From assembly GCA_015680905.1 (NCBI GenBank), contig CM027382.1, forward strand, positions 26,323,501-26,387,500: a stretch of DNA of 64,000 bases, read 5' to 3'. The notes below the pieces were generated by a model that ran no database searches, was not told the DNA's origin, and saw only the letters and a list, made by a program, of their open reading frames with translations. Below are positions 10,878-22,591 of this stretch, piece after piece (position 1 is the stretch's first letter; each line of letters starts with the position of its first letter). Source of the stretch: Coptis chinensis (taxonomy: Eukaryota > Streptophyta > Magnoliopsida > Ranunculales > Ranunculaceae). Both the position numbers and the translations under genes were made by a program.

Positions 10878-11250
10878 ATAATTCTTAAGGGAAAGGCACT
10901 TGACACCTTCATTTTCAGAATTGAGACAGTACCCACATTCTCATTTTTTCCATTCCTTCCTTCTAAAACTTTTCCATATCCAACATATCTTCCATAAATA
11001 TCCATTTTCTCATGATCATTCAATTGGACACGCTCTCTTTCTAAGATGAAGAAGAAGGTGCATGGTTGGGTACGTTCTAGATCTATCAGACTTTGCTTTC
11101 ATTTTAATAAGTTACGTCGTAGAAAATCTTGGTGCTTGATTCTGTTTGGGGGTGCATTCCATGTTATTTATTTATGGAAAGACCCACAACTCTTTAGGTT
11201 GTTGATATATAGAAAACTACAGGGTATATATATATATCCAGTTGTTTGTT
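10878..11250 (+). pseudogene. A: unidentified segment shared with G
   Basis: The translated segment contains KLRRRKSWCLILFGGAFHV followed by YLWKDPQLFRLLIY. Element G has KLRRRKFWSLNLFGGAFHV and the same second block on the minus strand (about 57050-57160). I do not recognise the family. The TTTGGGGG run at 11145-11152 that resembles a polypurine tract encodes the LFGG part, so the likeness may be partly nucleotide-level. It stands where RT to integrase should be, and it is not seen in the pol-bearing element D. It may be a marker of the non-autonomous lineage. Confidence 0.55.
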
Positions 11251-12305
11251 AAAGTCTCGAGTATCTGACTATAAACGGCTTATTTTGTTGTTTGGTGTAC
11301 TTTCTTACAATTTCATATATTTGTAAGTGCACCATTCAGGTAACTGGGCCCTCCCTATAGAGTGTGTGGCTATAAGTACCGGATTCTAAGTCTACGTTTA
11401 ATATAATTCACGTTTTCCACTCTTGCATGTTTTCTCGATTTTTGAGTCATGTTCCTCTATGGTGTGAATTATGTCTTTATTGCTTTTCGTTTTTCTTATA
11501 GTAAACATCATGCATAAAAAGTAAAAAAAACATCAAATCAATAAATATGGTCATCTAGGAAGTCTCAGGAATCTGACTTTAAAAGACCCACTTTTAAAAC
11601 AAATTTTCTAAACTCTGTTGTCAAAAATTTGTTTGGGGGTAGGGTGTTTGTTTTTTCCATCCTGGATTGTTCAACTTTCCATTTGTGTTGCTTAGGCCAT
11701 TTAATCGTATTCTAGTTCGGGTTGACATTATCTATGAATTTAGATTTCATTCGTTCGCAAAACTTACGTCATGTACGCACTTCAAGGCGTTTTCCATCTT
11801 CTTATATTTCACCAATGATTGGAATGGAGTTTTTTTATAGATCATTGGATTGAAAATTCTCTCCTGATTATTTCCATATCTCATTTGTCAAAATCGGACC
11901 GGTAACGAAGCGGCAATTTTAGTTTGAAGTTAAGCAAAAAATCGAAAAAAAATCGAAAAATCAAATTGGGCTTGGGCCCAATCTCGTGCGCACGTGCGTC
12001 TCCATCTTCAAACCAACAGTTCACATTTCCCATTTCACCACCACCATTAACAAACCTTCAAACCCTAACCAAATAAAAAATTAAAAAAAAAAAAAAAACT
12101 TAACCCACGCCCAAGTTCATTCCCACCCCAAATATTCTCCAAACCTCTCCCACCACCTTCTCCATCAATTTGAACCACCCAAACATTTGAAAAATCCAAA
12201 CAATTTCGAACTGTCGCGCCACCACCATTGTTTTTTTTTTAGTGAGGTTGTTTCACATTGTTTCCTACACCTTATACAAACCCTCAAATCAGTCCAAAAC
12301 TTTCA
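11251..12305 (+). other. A: spacer before env-like ORF 1
   Basis: This is non-coding. From about 11290 to 11440 it matches D antisense around 27400-27545, the segment just 3' of integrase, which fixes the right edge of the missing pol block. A TTTGGGGGT run lies at 11633-11640. A GGGCTTGGGCCCAATC motif lies at about 11968-11983 and a 16-base A run at 12083-12098. D and F have longer T runs (minus-strand A runs) at matching places ahead of env-like ORFs. Confidence 0.6.
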
Positions 12306-13429
12306 ATGGCGCAAATACGAAGAATTTTGCCGGAGCAAGCGTTTACTGCCGACCGCTTTGCGCCGTTTTATGGTGACGAGATGATTAGGAGGGATTGGAG
12401 TAGGTTGTGGTACTCAACAGATGATTTTTACCACGAAGATTTGGTCCGACAATATTAAAGGACGAGGGAGTTGAATGGGAATAGAATTTTTGTTAAGGTG
12501 GCCGGGAGGGAAGTATCTACAAGGTTGATAACTGAGATTTTAGGCATTCCGCCTAGGCGCCATCTCGATGCGACATTGCAGGAATCCCAATTTACTGGGA
12601 TCGAGCCTTTGATAAACGCGACGGTTTTGGAAGGGAACTACAATGCGAGCTCGCAATGTGTTCGCCAGTCATCTTTGCGAACTAACCAACTGGTTGTAAC
12701 TTAGTGGATTGGTAGAAATTTCATCGGGAAGGAAAAGGTCAATGACATCAGTCTGAACTGCCTTCACGTTCTATGGATACTCTAGGAGCAGAAGTATGAA
12801 TTCTGTATTCTGGAGTTTTTGAGTAATATGATTAGGGGAGTTGGGAAGAGTATTGCACCTCTCCCTGTTTTGATAACAAAGATCATGATGACTTTGAGAG
12901 CAGCTCCAAAAACTGAGCGGACTATGATTAAGTTGCATACGAATGTCATAGCATATACGGACTGTGTTTAGAAGGTTTGGAGGTTGCCTGAAGAGAGGGT
13001 AGTTGGAGAGGATGAGTCAGAGGATGAGGAGGACACGGCATGTCTTGATGCTGATGCCTTGGAGAGGTGTAGGTCGGATGCAGAACCCATGTCGATGCTT
13101 CATCGTGGCATGCATTCCCTTAATACAATTTGAGAAGACCACTGGACTGGCCAGACTGTCATCCATCATAACTATGAGACTCGTGCCCAGCGCGAGGATG
13201 AGCGTTGGGAAGATATGAAGGTGAGATGGAAGCACAGCACAAGTTCCGAGAAGATATGCTTGAGCGCTTCCTACCCCACGGGGGTTCTTCTGAGGAGGAG
13301 GCGTCTGTGAGGCACGAGCGTCATCGCCGAAGGACGGATGGCTCAAGCCCATCGAGAACTCAGGGCCCTTCCTCATCTCATGCTCTATCCTCTACCAGTA
13401 GCGCGTGGTTTAGGGATATTAAGAGTTGA
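12306..13429 (+). pseudogene. A: env-like ORF 1
   Basis: It begins MAQIRRILPEQAFTADRFAPFYGDEMIRRDW, a form shared with D antisense (about 26475), and continues with VAGREVSTRLITEILGIPP and an EGNYN...CVRQSSLRTNQLVVT block. F env-like ORFs 1 and 2 have the same three blocks (RGW, ITGIP or LQIP, EYN...YQRS...NQL). The C-terminus is charged and serine-rich (RHERHRRRTDGSSPSRTQG). The family is the 'putative plant transposon' / env-like group of Athila elements; the role is unknown. It is a diverged paralogue of env-like ORF 2. The copy is broken in a few places. Confidence 0.7.
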
Positions 13430-14352
13430 TGTTGTTTTGTATTTGTTTTTCTTTATTTTGGATGTTAATTTTGAATTTCGTTGTTAAATTTGAATTCCGT
13501 AGTTAAATTGTATTTGAATTTCAATTTTAATATAATGTGGTTCTTTTGAAATTGTGCGTTGTTTTTATTGTTAATCCCAGCTTCCCGTATTGTTTGGGGG
13601 TGGTATTATTTATTCTAGCATGATTTTTATATGAACCTCAATTTTAAAAGTTGTTTTGGTGTGATTGTTGAGAATATTGCCGATATTGGCATACCTATGA
13701 TTAGATGTTGTGGTAGGATGAAATCTAAAAGAGTTTAGAAGTTACTATTCTAAATTCAATCTAAAAGATATTAGTTTTGTTTTAGAATCAAGAATATGGG
13801 TTGTTTCTGTTTTCGGTTTTGGAATTTTTTTGTTTTCGGCAATTGCCGTAAAGCTTTTTGGCAACTTCTCGATTCGTTTTGGAAACTTAAAACCAATATA
13901 AACTTCCTTCATTCTACAACCCACACTGCATCTCACTTTCATCTCTCACCTTTCCCTCCCACGTTTCCCCTTTCTCTTCTTCATTTTAGCAACTCAGCAG
14001 CTCGGAGCGCTCCTGCGCCTCAGTGGAGCACCACCTTCGTCCAAAACAATGTAAGTCGAAATTCACCAGAGCGCCACCCGCACCCATCCTAGGCAAAAAG
14101 TAAGCGCGCCCTGCGCCTAAGTGCCTGGAACTCGAAATTCATCTTAGCGCGACCCGCGCCCATCCCAAGCTGAAAGTGAGCGCGACCTGCGCCTAAGTGC
14201 CTGGAGCTCGATCATAGCCTGAACGCACCTTGCGCCCTACCCAGGCATAGGTTGAGCGCACCCCGCGCCCTGACCCCCGTGGGAACGAACAAATATGATT
14301 TTTTGTGGGTTGTTCTAGGATCGTTCCAGCTGTTCTAGAGAGTAGTTTTGTG
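13430..14352 (+). promoter_or_regulatory. A: TATA-like leader before env-like ORF 2
   Basis: A TTTGGGGGTGG run lies at 13593-13603. The segment CGATTCGTTTTGGAAACTT at about 13870 and a CAATATAAACTTCCTTCATTCTACA core at about 13894-13918 match C and G. From about 14005 to 14280 lie GAGCGCGACC/CGCGCC repeats with a spacer reading CTAAGTGCCTGGA, the same unit as in this element's 5' UTR. The likely meaning is an internal promoter plus a leader copied from, or sharing origin with, the 5' UTR. There is no direct evidence of transcription. Confidence 0.5.
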
Positions 14353-15055
14353 ATGACATCACCTATAGTCATACCAGAGCAGTCTTTCGAACACTTGTTG
14401 GGAAGCGAGACTTATGGATATTGGTTCCGCGACAGGATCTTACAGTTAGGATGGAGGCATCTACTGGTAAGTGAAGACGACTCGTATTCACCAAAGCTTA
14501 CTGAATATTTTTACAATAATGTTAAGTTATATTGTAACCAGGATGGAGAACAAGAATTCTCCGTCATGATTGATGACACGCCACTAGAATTCAATAAGTA
14601 TGTGGTAGCGTTAGTTTCGGGAATACCAATACTTGATCCTATTCACACGTGGGGATATATGACCGATAATGCATACTTCTATGACTATACATATTTCCAT
14701 GAGTATTATGGGGGAGGGGTGTTTCGTATAATGGACCAAGGGCGTTATAACATAGCCCTTGGTAGCCTTCCCTCAATGTTGGCAATTTACTTCTACAAAT
14801 AGTACGGATTGGAAAAGGTTTGAAGTCATGAGACCCACCAATTGGGTGGTTCGCTCATTTCGAGTAATGACTTGGCCGGGATGGCAGGTGCAACCTCATT
14901 TAGTTGCTCCTTACACCCCATCAGACATAGTAACACTCGACAGGTTAGCACAAGTTGATGACACACGGCGGCGGACTTGGCAAGTTATCATGGCATGGCA
15001 AGATGCGAAGGAACCTTATCTCTTTCGAAAGGAAAATGAGGAGGACAATGTTTAA
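14353..15055 (+). pseudogene. A: env-like ORF 2
   Basis: The protein opens MTSPIVIPEQSFEHLLGSE and has the blocks YGYWFRDRILQLGWRHLL, YMTDNAYFYDYTYFHEYYGG, FRIMDQGRYNIALGSL and FEVMRPTNWVVRSFRVMTW, and ends with an acidic tail (ENEEDNV). C and G hold the same ORF, F a more distant one (35024-35932). It begins about 450 bp after a conserved TATA-like leader. Nothing resembling a signal peptide or a strong membrane segment is visible, so a true envelope role is doubtful. It is shorter than its relative in C, and broken. Confidence 0.7.
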
Positions 15056-16854
15056 ATGTGGGAAAGGAGGTAAGTTGTTAGTTCAGTTAGTGTCTGCTTA
15101 TGTCCCAAGCAATTTAATTATTATTAACCCCATAATGGGTGGAACTCCTACAGAGTTGCGTCAGTTTTTATTTTTCTATATTAATATGTTTAACTTTGTT
15201 TTGCAGATGTTCCAGAATTTTACGCGTTTCAATGGTATTTCTCTACCCTCTTTATTTAAATACTTTGAGGCAAAGCATGCTTCTTGTTTGGGGGGGCATA
15301 GAAACACTTGTAATTATGGCATCTGTTAGGATATAGATATGTAAAATATGCAATTGTTCTCTAGTAAAAATTCAAAAATTTCAAAAATATAAATAAAAAG
15401 TTAGACTATACACTTAGAAATATTGGTATTGTTTTCTTTCTCTATGCTCTGAATAATCTAGAAGTCTCACGTAACTTTTGCATTAGAATAATTTTTAGAA
15501 ACTTAGGTTAATATGTAGGTAATAATCTTTGCATCTATCTATAAGTATATTACATGAGTATCTATGATTATTTGGCAGTAAGTTTCTGAAATCTAGGCTA
15601 GAGTACTTATTCTACAAATCTTGTGAGAATATAGCCTAAAGCCTTATATGAGTGAAACATTTGATAAATGACACAAAGGAGAAGTAAAATCCGGATAGAG
15701 AAATCACGCGTCCACTTGCTTGATCACTATACCATATCCTAAGCGAGAATTTAGGCCCTCTTTGGATCGATATAGCCATAAATTCAAACCAATGAATTAT
15801 TTTTCCGCTAGTCTCCCCTCTGAGCCTTTCTTTTGCCTTTCATAAACCGCAAATCCTTTACCCTATTATGAAAACAAAACAAATATATATCAGCCTACCC
15901 ATTCTTTGAATGAGTTTGAGAATAGAGATGAAGGATAGAAAAGAGAAAGACCTTTGAAATCAAAAATTTGTTAGTCGCTTCAGATAAGAAAAGAAAGTTT
16001 TCATCCAAATAAAAATAAATAAATAAATAAAAGAAAATAAAGAATTAGAACTCCAAAAAAAAATAGAATGAAAGGAATCAAAACCCAAAGAAAAAGAAAA
16101 AAATATGGCTAAGGATGGAAACAAAGTATAGAAGCAAAAGTAAAGAACAAGGTTTTCTCTAGTTACATAATATGAAGACTCTATTATCTCAGACTTGTCC
16201 ATTTTGAATATACATTTCCTTCCTTCTTAAACCATCTCCTAATCCCCGCAACACCTAATAAAGACCTCTAGCTCAATTAGGAATATGTTAGTGTGATAGT
16301 AAGTGGCAGATGTGTTTGATCGACTCCGGCTTCCTTGTGTGTCATTGAGATTGTAAGGTAAAGTGTGCCCACTGCACACTGGAGTAGCAAAACTTGAGCG
16401 GAAAAATCAGAGTATTTTTGTCTTGACATTTATGTAAGGACCTACTTAAGGACGTTATTCCGAGTTTTCATAAATGGACCTGCTAGTGCATTTCATAGTA
16501 TTACTCATTATATATATGTTTATTTGTAGATGATTGATTATTATGCATATATTAGCTTAGGTTTCTACTTGATTATTTTGTATCCATTGCTAGTGAGATG
16601 TATATATAATTGAGACATAGTTAAGGAAACAATAGTTTTATTTCTTAGTCGTTGTAGTATAGATGAAGTTTGTGAGTACCTTCACTGGAAAACTCTCACG
16701 AGGCTATAACTCGTCCACTAGAGAATTCCTAGTGGTTTAAGGCCTTGTTGCATATGGTCAATGCAATCGCACTCGGCGATACGAGAGTAGTTAGAACTCC
16801 ATTTTTTGTCACTTATTCTAATTTCTCATATTTGCTTGAGGACAAGCAAAATGC
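15056..16854 (+). other. A: 3' non-coding region
   Basis: No coding is supported. It is collinear with 1955-3762 in C: a TTTGAGGCAAAGCATG...TTTGGGGGGG motif at about 15264-15296, the GGATCGATATAGCC block at about 15764-15777, an A-rich tract at 15980-16150, the near-palindrome at 16715-16735, and a GCTTGAGGACAAGCAAAATG motif just before the polypurine tract. Confidence 0.7.
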
Positions 16855-16869
16855 TGTTTGGGGGTGGTT
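16855..16869 (+). promoter_or_regulatory. A: polypurine tract
   Basis: TGTTTGGGGGTGGTT abuts the 3' LTR. It is the likely primer of plus-strand synthesis and the last of five TTTGGGGG runs in this element. Confidence 0.8.
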
Positions 16870-18341
16870 TGATAAGAGCCCAAAATTATAGTTTTAACAC
16901 CTTAACAGTAATACTTTTAGACCAATTATGCGAGTAATAAATAAGAATTAATGTTGATTACATGTTTTTATGCATTTCAGGCTTTGGAGTTAATTATGTG
17001 CAGAAATGTGTCACTTTGGTTAGATAAAGGAGCAATGGTTGGTTGCTAACGAGTTCTGTGATTAAAGGCCAAGATTCAAGGAGAAAAAGCCTTTAAAAAG
17101 CCCAGTCAAAGATGAAAAGTCAAAGTCAACGCGGGCAGAAACAGCACACAAAAGTCAGCAGAACTCCCGAAGACCATATCTTTGGGCTCAGACCTCGTAA
17201 TTGGACCTACCTTATGTCAAAACGACCGGCTTGGAAAGAGATTTCCAATGGTCTAAACCTTGACCCAATCAAAGGAGCAGAAGTGGACAAAAAGTCTGCT
17301 GAAATCAAATTCGGCTAGAAAAGGGTCTGTAGACTGAAGAAATTGGGCTTTGGGCTCGATTTTCCGGCCCAAAACATGGCTTTTCAGCCCATGCACGAAA
17401 ATGTGGATCTTGTCTCCTCTATTTTAATAGACAAGACTTAACTCTTAAGCATAAATGAGGTTAGGTAGAAAGTAGCCATTAGAGCATAGTTATAGATCTA
17501 GTTTTCATACCTTGTTTTAATTTAGATTATTGAATCATTGTTATTCCTTCATTAGATTAATAAAAGTAGTGAGTTCTTCGTAATTTCAGTTTTTGTTATT
17601 TAAAATTATTTAGATCTAATCTTGATTCTTAGTTGTTAATCATTTCTTAGTTGTTAATTTAGATTTGAGTTATTGTTTAGATTAAATTAGTAAATTTACA
17701 ATCTTTATATGATGTCTTGTTTAATTTCATTGGGAAATGATAGCATAATGATTCTAGGCTAAACCTCCATTAGAGGGGTTGAAGAAGCCTTGATGAAGCT
17801 TGATCTTTGTTAACTTTGAAATCGTCGTGATAATCTATTCAATTCTAGAAAGTAATTAGTTCACCATGAGAATGGATTTGGTTGCTTCACATGCTAGTTA
17901 TTAATTGGTAAAGATTGCCATTTATAATTTAGGGATTAGAATTACCATTTTGATATGTGAAAGCATTGAAATTTGGATCACGACGAATCTTTATTAGTTG
18001 ATTAAGTCGAGTTAAGGTGGAATCAATCCCCCTAATTCCTTATCATATAGTCGATTTAGAAATTCCCTAGTTTGAATAAGCGTATCTTGTTTTTTGAATT
18101 CACATCATAGTATAATTCCTTTCGTAAAACTCTTATTGACTTTGGTAGACATATAGTCGTAGAAAACATTGAATACTAACGAACTAGGAGTGGAACGAAT
18201 CTTTTACTCCACTCTATTTCGATAGAATTGAGAGTAGAATACTCTTTGATAAACACGGGTAAAGTTTAGTTTTAGTTTTACTTACCTATGCGTAATTGTA
18301 TTCGTATGTAAAACTGTTTATTTAAATTTTTACGTTTATCA
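16870..18341 (+). repeat. A: 3' LTR
   Basis: TGATAAGAGCCC to ACGTTTATCA, 1472 bp, matching the 5' LTR at 5865-7355 with several percent of differences by eye. Antisense 5' UTR of B continues immediately after it. Confidence 0.9.
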
Positions 18342-18816
18342 AGAGACGATGACTGAAAGAAGAAGTACCTGAATGCCTCCTTGCTACGAGTATGAATAGC
18401 GTCTTTGATACGTGATCTCAGTATATTAAAGAAGTTCGAAACACTAAATAATAAATAACTTGAACAAAAAGAGATCCTATGATTAACCTGTGCAAATCGG
18501 GATTTTCTTCAAAGGGGCGCGGGCACGCTCAAGCATAGAGTAAACAAGGGTGCGGGCGCACTTAAAGTACTATTTCAAAAAAAAATTCCAGTAACAAGAG
18601 GGCGGGCGAGCTCAGAAATAGACTTATTAGGGCGCGGGATTGCTCAAAGGTATTGTTTCGAAAAAATTTATCAGTCGACTTCTAGGAGCAAAAAAATCCC
18701 ATTTTTTCTGAAAAAAATAAACACAGTGAGAACACAAACAATCAGGTGAGTGGGTGAAGTGGGATATTGGTAGAATTGAAAACACGAAGGGAAACGAATC
18801 TAAACACAACTAAGAT
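18342..18816 (-). other. B: 5' UTR
   Basis: Read on the minus strand this continues the UTR interrupted at 5864. The AAGTACCTGAATGCCTCCTTG stretch (sense of the window, about 18365) also occurs in G at 59270 and, reversed, in A at about 7855-7880. GAGCGYGCCC-type repeats are recognisable from about 18510 to 18650. No coding is supported. Confidence 0.7.
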
Positions 18817-18829
18817 GGCAACGGCGCCA
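18817..18829 (-). promoter_or_regulatory. B: primer-binding site
   Basis: The minus strand reads TGGCGCCGTTGCC, two bases from the 5' LTR end. It is the best match in the window to the tRNA-Asp primer used by Athila elements. Confidence 0.8.
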
Positions 18830-18831
18830 TT

Positions 18832-20152
18832 TGATAATTGTAAAAACAAGCTTTTACTCCTACTTAACTAATTAAACTTGGTAAAAGTAAAAACATGAAT
18901 TACCACTAGTTGTTATCAAAGTTCTACTCTCGATTATCTTATAATAAAACTGGAGTCAGAATTCGTTCCACTCCTAGCTACTTAGACGTAAATTTCTAAC
19001 TTAAACAATTCTACAATATCAATGAGAGCAATAATTTAATTATACTAGTATGGCGAAAATAACTAATTAAGATATTCTAAATTATACTATGGCTATTTAA
19101 TGAGAAGAAGAGATTAGGGGGGATTTGATTCCACCTTGATTAATTCTTAATATGCTAGTGTGAATTTTGTAATATTTCTAATCTTTATGTTTTCACATAA
19201 AGGTTATATTTTTTTTATCCCTAATTATTCATGACATCTCTACCAACTAATAATTAGCATGTGAGGCAACTGAAACCCATTCTCATGGTGAATTAACTAC
19301 CTTCTAGAGTTGAATATTTTACTATAACTATTCTATACTAACACATCAAGTCTTCATCAAGGCTTTAATCAAACCCCTCTAATGGAGGTTTAGCTATGAA
19401 TCATGAGACTATCATAAACAAAATAATAAGTAGAATAAGACATAATGAATAACTACTTTATTAAAGATAACTTGACTTGAATTAATGGAGGCTAGGTTAA
19501 TAAAATAATAACTAGGGTTTAAAACTATAGAAGAAAACTAATTTATTATCTAATGGGTTCCCTTTAAGTAATAAGAGAGAGAGTTAGAGCTTTTCCTTAG
19601 TCCTCTTTATATAGGAGAGGGATAGGTTTACAATTTCGTGCATTGGCTTTGGAGCTACGTTTTGGGCCATTAAATCAAGCCCAAAACCTAATTACTTAAG
19701 TCCAAAAAGAGTTTCTCTACTGGAAATTACTGTAACAACCTTTTTGTCTACTTTTACTTCTTTGATTGGATCAATGACTAGACCATTAGAAAGCTCTTTC
19801 CGAGCCGATCGTTTTGACATACAGTAGGCCCAATTCCAAGGTCTGCGTCCAAAGATACGGCCTGCGGAAGTTCTGTTGACTTTTCTGCTCTTTTTCTACC
19901 CGCGTTGACTTTGACTTTTCAACTTTGACTGGGCTTTAAAAAGACTTTTTCTCCTTGAAACTTGGGCTTTAATCATAGAACTTCTTTGCAACCAACCTTT
20001 GCTCATTTCTCTTGCAAAAGTGACATATTTGACTCTAATACCTGAAATACATAAAAGCACGTAAACAGTACTAACTCTTATTTATTATAAACATAATAGG
20101 TCTAAATATAATATTATTAGGGGGTTAAAACTACAGTTTTAGGCTCTTATCA
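18832..20152 (-). repeat. B: 5' LTR
   Basis: On the minus strand the LTR runs from TGATAAGAGCC (20152) to the TTATCA at 18832, 1321 bp. A TATA-like CTATATAAAG lies at about 19606-19615. About 300 bp upstream of it lies the GTCAAAGTTGAAAAGTCAAA cluster. The next bases to the right, CTAAA (20153-20157), belong to the LTR of D and are the right-hand candidate target duplication. Confidence 0.85.
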
Positions 20153-20546
20153 CTAAACACCTCACTCCTTTCACTTTTTCTTTTGCTTTTGCTTTTTGGT
20201 GCCTTCTTGACCAAGGTAGGTTTAGGGATAAGTCTTCATAATTTGAAATAAGGGCATCCATCTTTGGTCTTCTGTTTTAAGTCCTTTGTCTGTTAACTTT
20301 GACCATTTTACTTTGACTGTTGACTTTGACTTTTTCAGTACTTTTCCACAGCAGCTACTGGTCTTCATAATAAGCGTGCTTAAGGCTCCTTTTGGTGCTA
20401 AGACGCAACTTTTATGATAAGTGGTCTGAAATACTCCTTAACCTGAAAAAGACAGTAAAAGCTATGAGTTGTCTTTTCATTAAGCGTAAGAGGGACTGTA
20501 ATGTAGCAATATACAGGTAATAAAACGCACATTTGGGAGCTGATCA
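20153..20546 (-). repeat. D: partial 3' LTR
   Basis: The minus strand begins TGATCAGCTCCCAAATGTGC right after the PPT-like tract. About 394 bp are present before the insertion of B. The start differs from TGATAAGAGCCC of the other elements, so this is a separate LTR family, yet it has the same AAAGTCAAAGTCAAC repeat block (about 20305-20335). Confidence 0.75.
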
Positions 20547-22590
20547 CAACCCCTAAATATCATCTTGCATGTCCTCAAGCAAGGATGAGAGAAAAAAACA
20601 AATATCACAAATGAGTGATTTATTATATGTTATACTAATCTCGTTTTGCAGGGTGCGATTGTATTGACCATATTTAACAAGGTTTTAAACCACAAAGAAT
20701 ACCCTAGTGGACGAGTTTTAAGCCTTGTGAGAGTTTTTCAGTGAAGGTACTGACAAACTTCTTTTATTTAGTACAAAGGGCCTTTTTCTTTATTTATTCT
20801 CAAAATTTCATACATCTCATTAGCAATGAATAAGGACAAGCTCCTTTGAACTTAGAATAACATATGTACAATAATTTAAGCATCTAAAGATAATTGTACA
20901 AAACATGAGTAATAAAATGCAAAAGCAGAGTTATTTCCAAGGCTTTTAGAGAACTTCCTTAAGGTGGGTTCTCACAGGGGTGTGTTGCAATCACAACTCT
21001 TAGATAGATTCACCTAAGGTGCATTCTCTCAAGTGCAGCGAGCACTTATATTTCTAGCATACTCAAATGACGTTTAAAGGAACCGGGGTCGATTGATCAC
21101 GCTTACGACTTACTATCACACCATCCTATTCCTAATCGAGCTAGAGGTCTTTTATTAGGAGTTACGGGGATAGGGTGATGGTTTAGAAAGAAAAAAGAAG
21201 GGCAAAACAAAATCTAATAAGATGAGAAACTGGGTCTTCAAGAAACTTGTAACCAGAGAAGAACCTAGTTTTGTTCTTTTACTTCCGAATTGTGATACAT
21301 TCTTTTATCCCTTTGGCTTTGTGACTCCATATGATTTTGAATTTTGGGAGTTCTAACTTTGTTTTTGATTCTTTTTGTTTTTGATATCGTCTCCTTTTTA
21401 TTTTGAACTTTTGGGAGATTTAATTGTTTTGACTACTTTGGATTTTTGGAGTTTTGGTTTTGGATGGGTCTTTCTTTTCTTTTCTTTTTTGAAGCAAATA
21501 ACTGTTCTATTTTTGTACAAGGTCTTCTCTTCTCTATTTCTGATAACCATCTAGTTCTTAGCTCATCAGCTGGGTAAGCTTTTTATTATGTGTTGTAACG
21601 GGTTAGGAATTATTGGTGAATAATAAAAAGGTTTTTAGAAAAGGTGAAGGCTCAAGGGGGGTAACTAGAGGAAAACTATCTTTTTGGGTTTTTAACGTTT
21701 ATTTGGCTATATCGATCCAAAAAGGGCCTAAATTCCCTCATAGGTTATGACGTTGTGATCAAGCAAGTGGACATGTGGTCTCTCTATCCAGGCATCCTTT
21801 GTGTCATCACTTAATAATAATTCAGATGAGGCTTTTGGCTAGATTCTCATAGGATATGAAAATTAATTGTTCTAACCTTGGCTTCGGAAACTCATTGCTA
21901 TATACAAACAAATGCTGATGCCTGCCTTTCATGGAAAGATGTAGAAACTATTATACGTATATTAGTCCATATTGTTATAATGAGACTTCTAAACTTTTTA
22001 TTCATCATAGAAAAAGGAAACAAGACTTTTTAATACTAAACAGAAAAATATTTTTTATCTTTTTCGAATTTTTTTTTTAGAAAAGAAGAAATATACTATT
22101 ATATATACTATATAGAAAATGTCTAGTTTTTGCAAGATGTTACTATATCAACTCTATGATGGAACTATGCTTGTCCTCAAGGTATGAAGAGATAAGGAAA
22201 GAGATTACCATAGAAACATGAGCTAAAATAGTGATACACTTGTATTATGTTCTTCATAATGAAAATATGACACCCCCAAATAAGTTTGGGGAGTGGGTTG
22301 TTTGATATAGAACAAGAAATACATGGTTTATTATACTAGGGATATTTATTCTACTATAAAATCTTTTTAGGTTTTTGTATTTTTGAAAACATGAAATGCA
22401 TGAAAGAAAAATGGAAAATTTTGGCATGATGTATCTATTTTACCTTCTACTCATAAACCAAATTCCATAAGAAAAAGCAAAATAAAACAAGCGGATAATA
22501 TTAAACATAAAGTTAAACGTATACTATGTCATACACGTGAAAAAAAAAAACATAAAAATAAATATATCCAACTATACGGACACAAGGAAT
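20547..22590 (-). other. D: 3' non-coding region and PPT-like tract
   Basis: The minus-strand sequence next to the LTR, ATATTTAGGGGTTG, is the PPT-like tract. A CTTGAGGACATGCAAG motif lies beside it (about 20565-20582). The near-palindrome region lies at 20690-20711, the TTTGGATCGATATAGCC block at about 21704-21740, and a second pair of GAGGACAAGC and TTTGGGGG-like motifs at about 22160-22290. T-rich and A-rich tracts fill the rest; no coding is supported. Confidence 0.65.
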
Positions 22591-22591
22591 C

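Larger units (their letters stand above)
5865..18341 (+). mobile_element. Element A: pol-less Athila-like element with both LTRs
   Basis: A is a 12.5-kb plus-strand element bounded by LTRs of 1491 and 1472 bp. It was inserted into B's 5' UTR; the flanks are AAAAA on the left and AGAGA on the right, consistent with a decayed 5-bp duplication. The order is LTR, PBS, 5' UTR, gag, protease, linker, an unidentified segment, env-like ORF 1, leader, env-like ORF 2, 3' non-coding region, PPT, LTR. No reverse transcriptase, RNase H or integrase is present, so it must have depended on another element. By eye the two LTRs differ by several percent, older than F or G. Coding parts are broken in several places. 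Confidence 0.85.
5247..20152 (-). mobile_element. Element B: Athila-like element, split by C and A
   Basis: B is a minus-strand element visible in two pieces, 5247-5864 and 18342-20152, with element A lying between them and element C cutting its gag at the left. In reading order it shows a 5' LTR (20152 to 18832), a primer-binding site, a 5' UTR and the 5' part of gag. Everything downstream of that gag segment is left of the window. B itself lies in the 3' LTR of element D. The 5' UTR and gag resemble those of A and G, so B probably belongs to the same subfamily; whether it had pol cannot be seen. Confidence 0.8.

Noticed and set aside
13017-13376. Minus-strand frame of 119 codons
   Set aside because: It overlaps A env-like ORF 1 on the opposite strand and has no relatives among the other copies.
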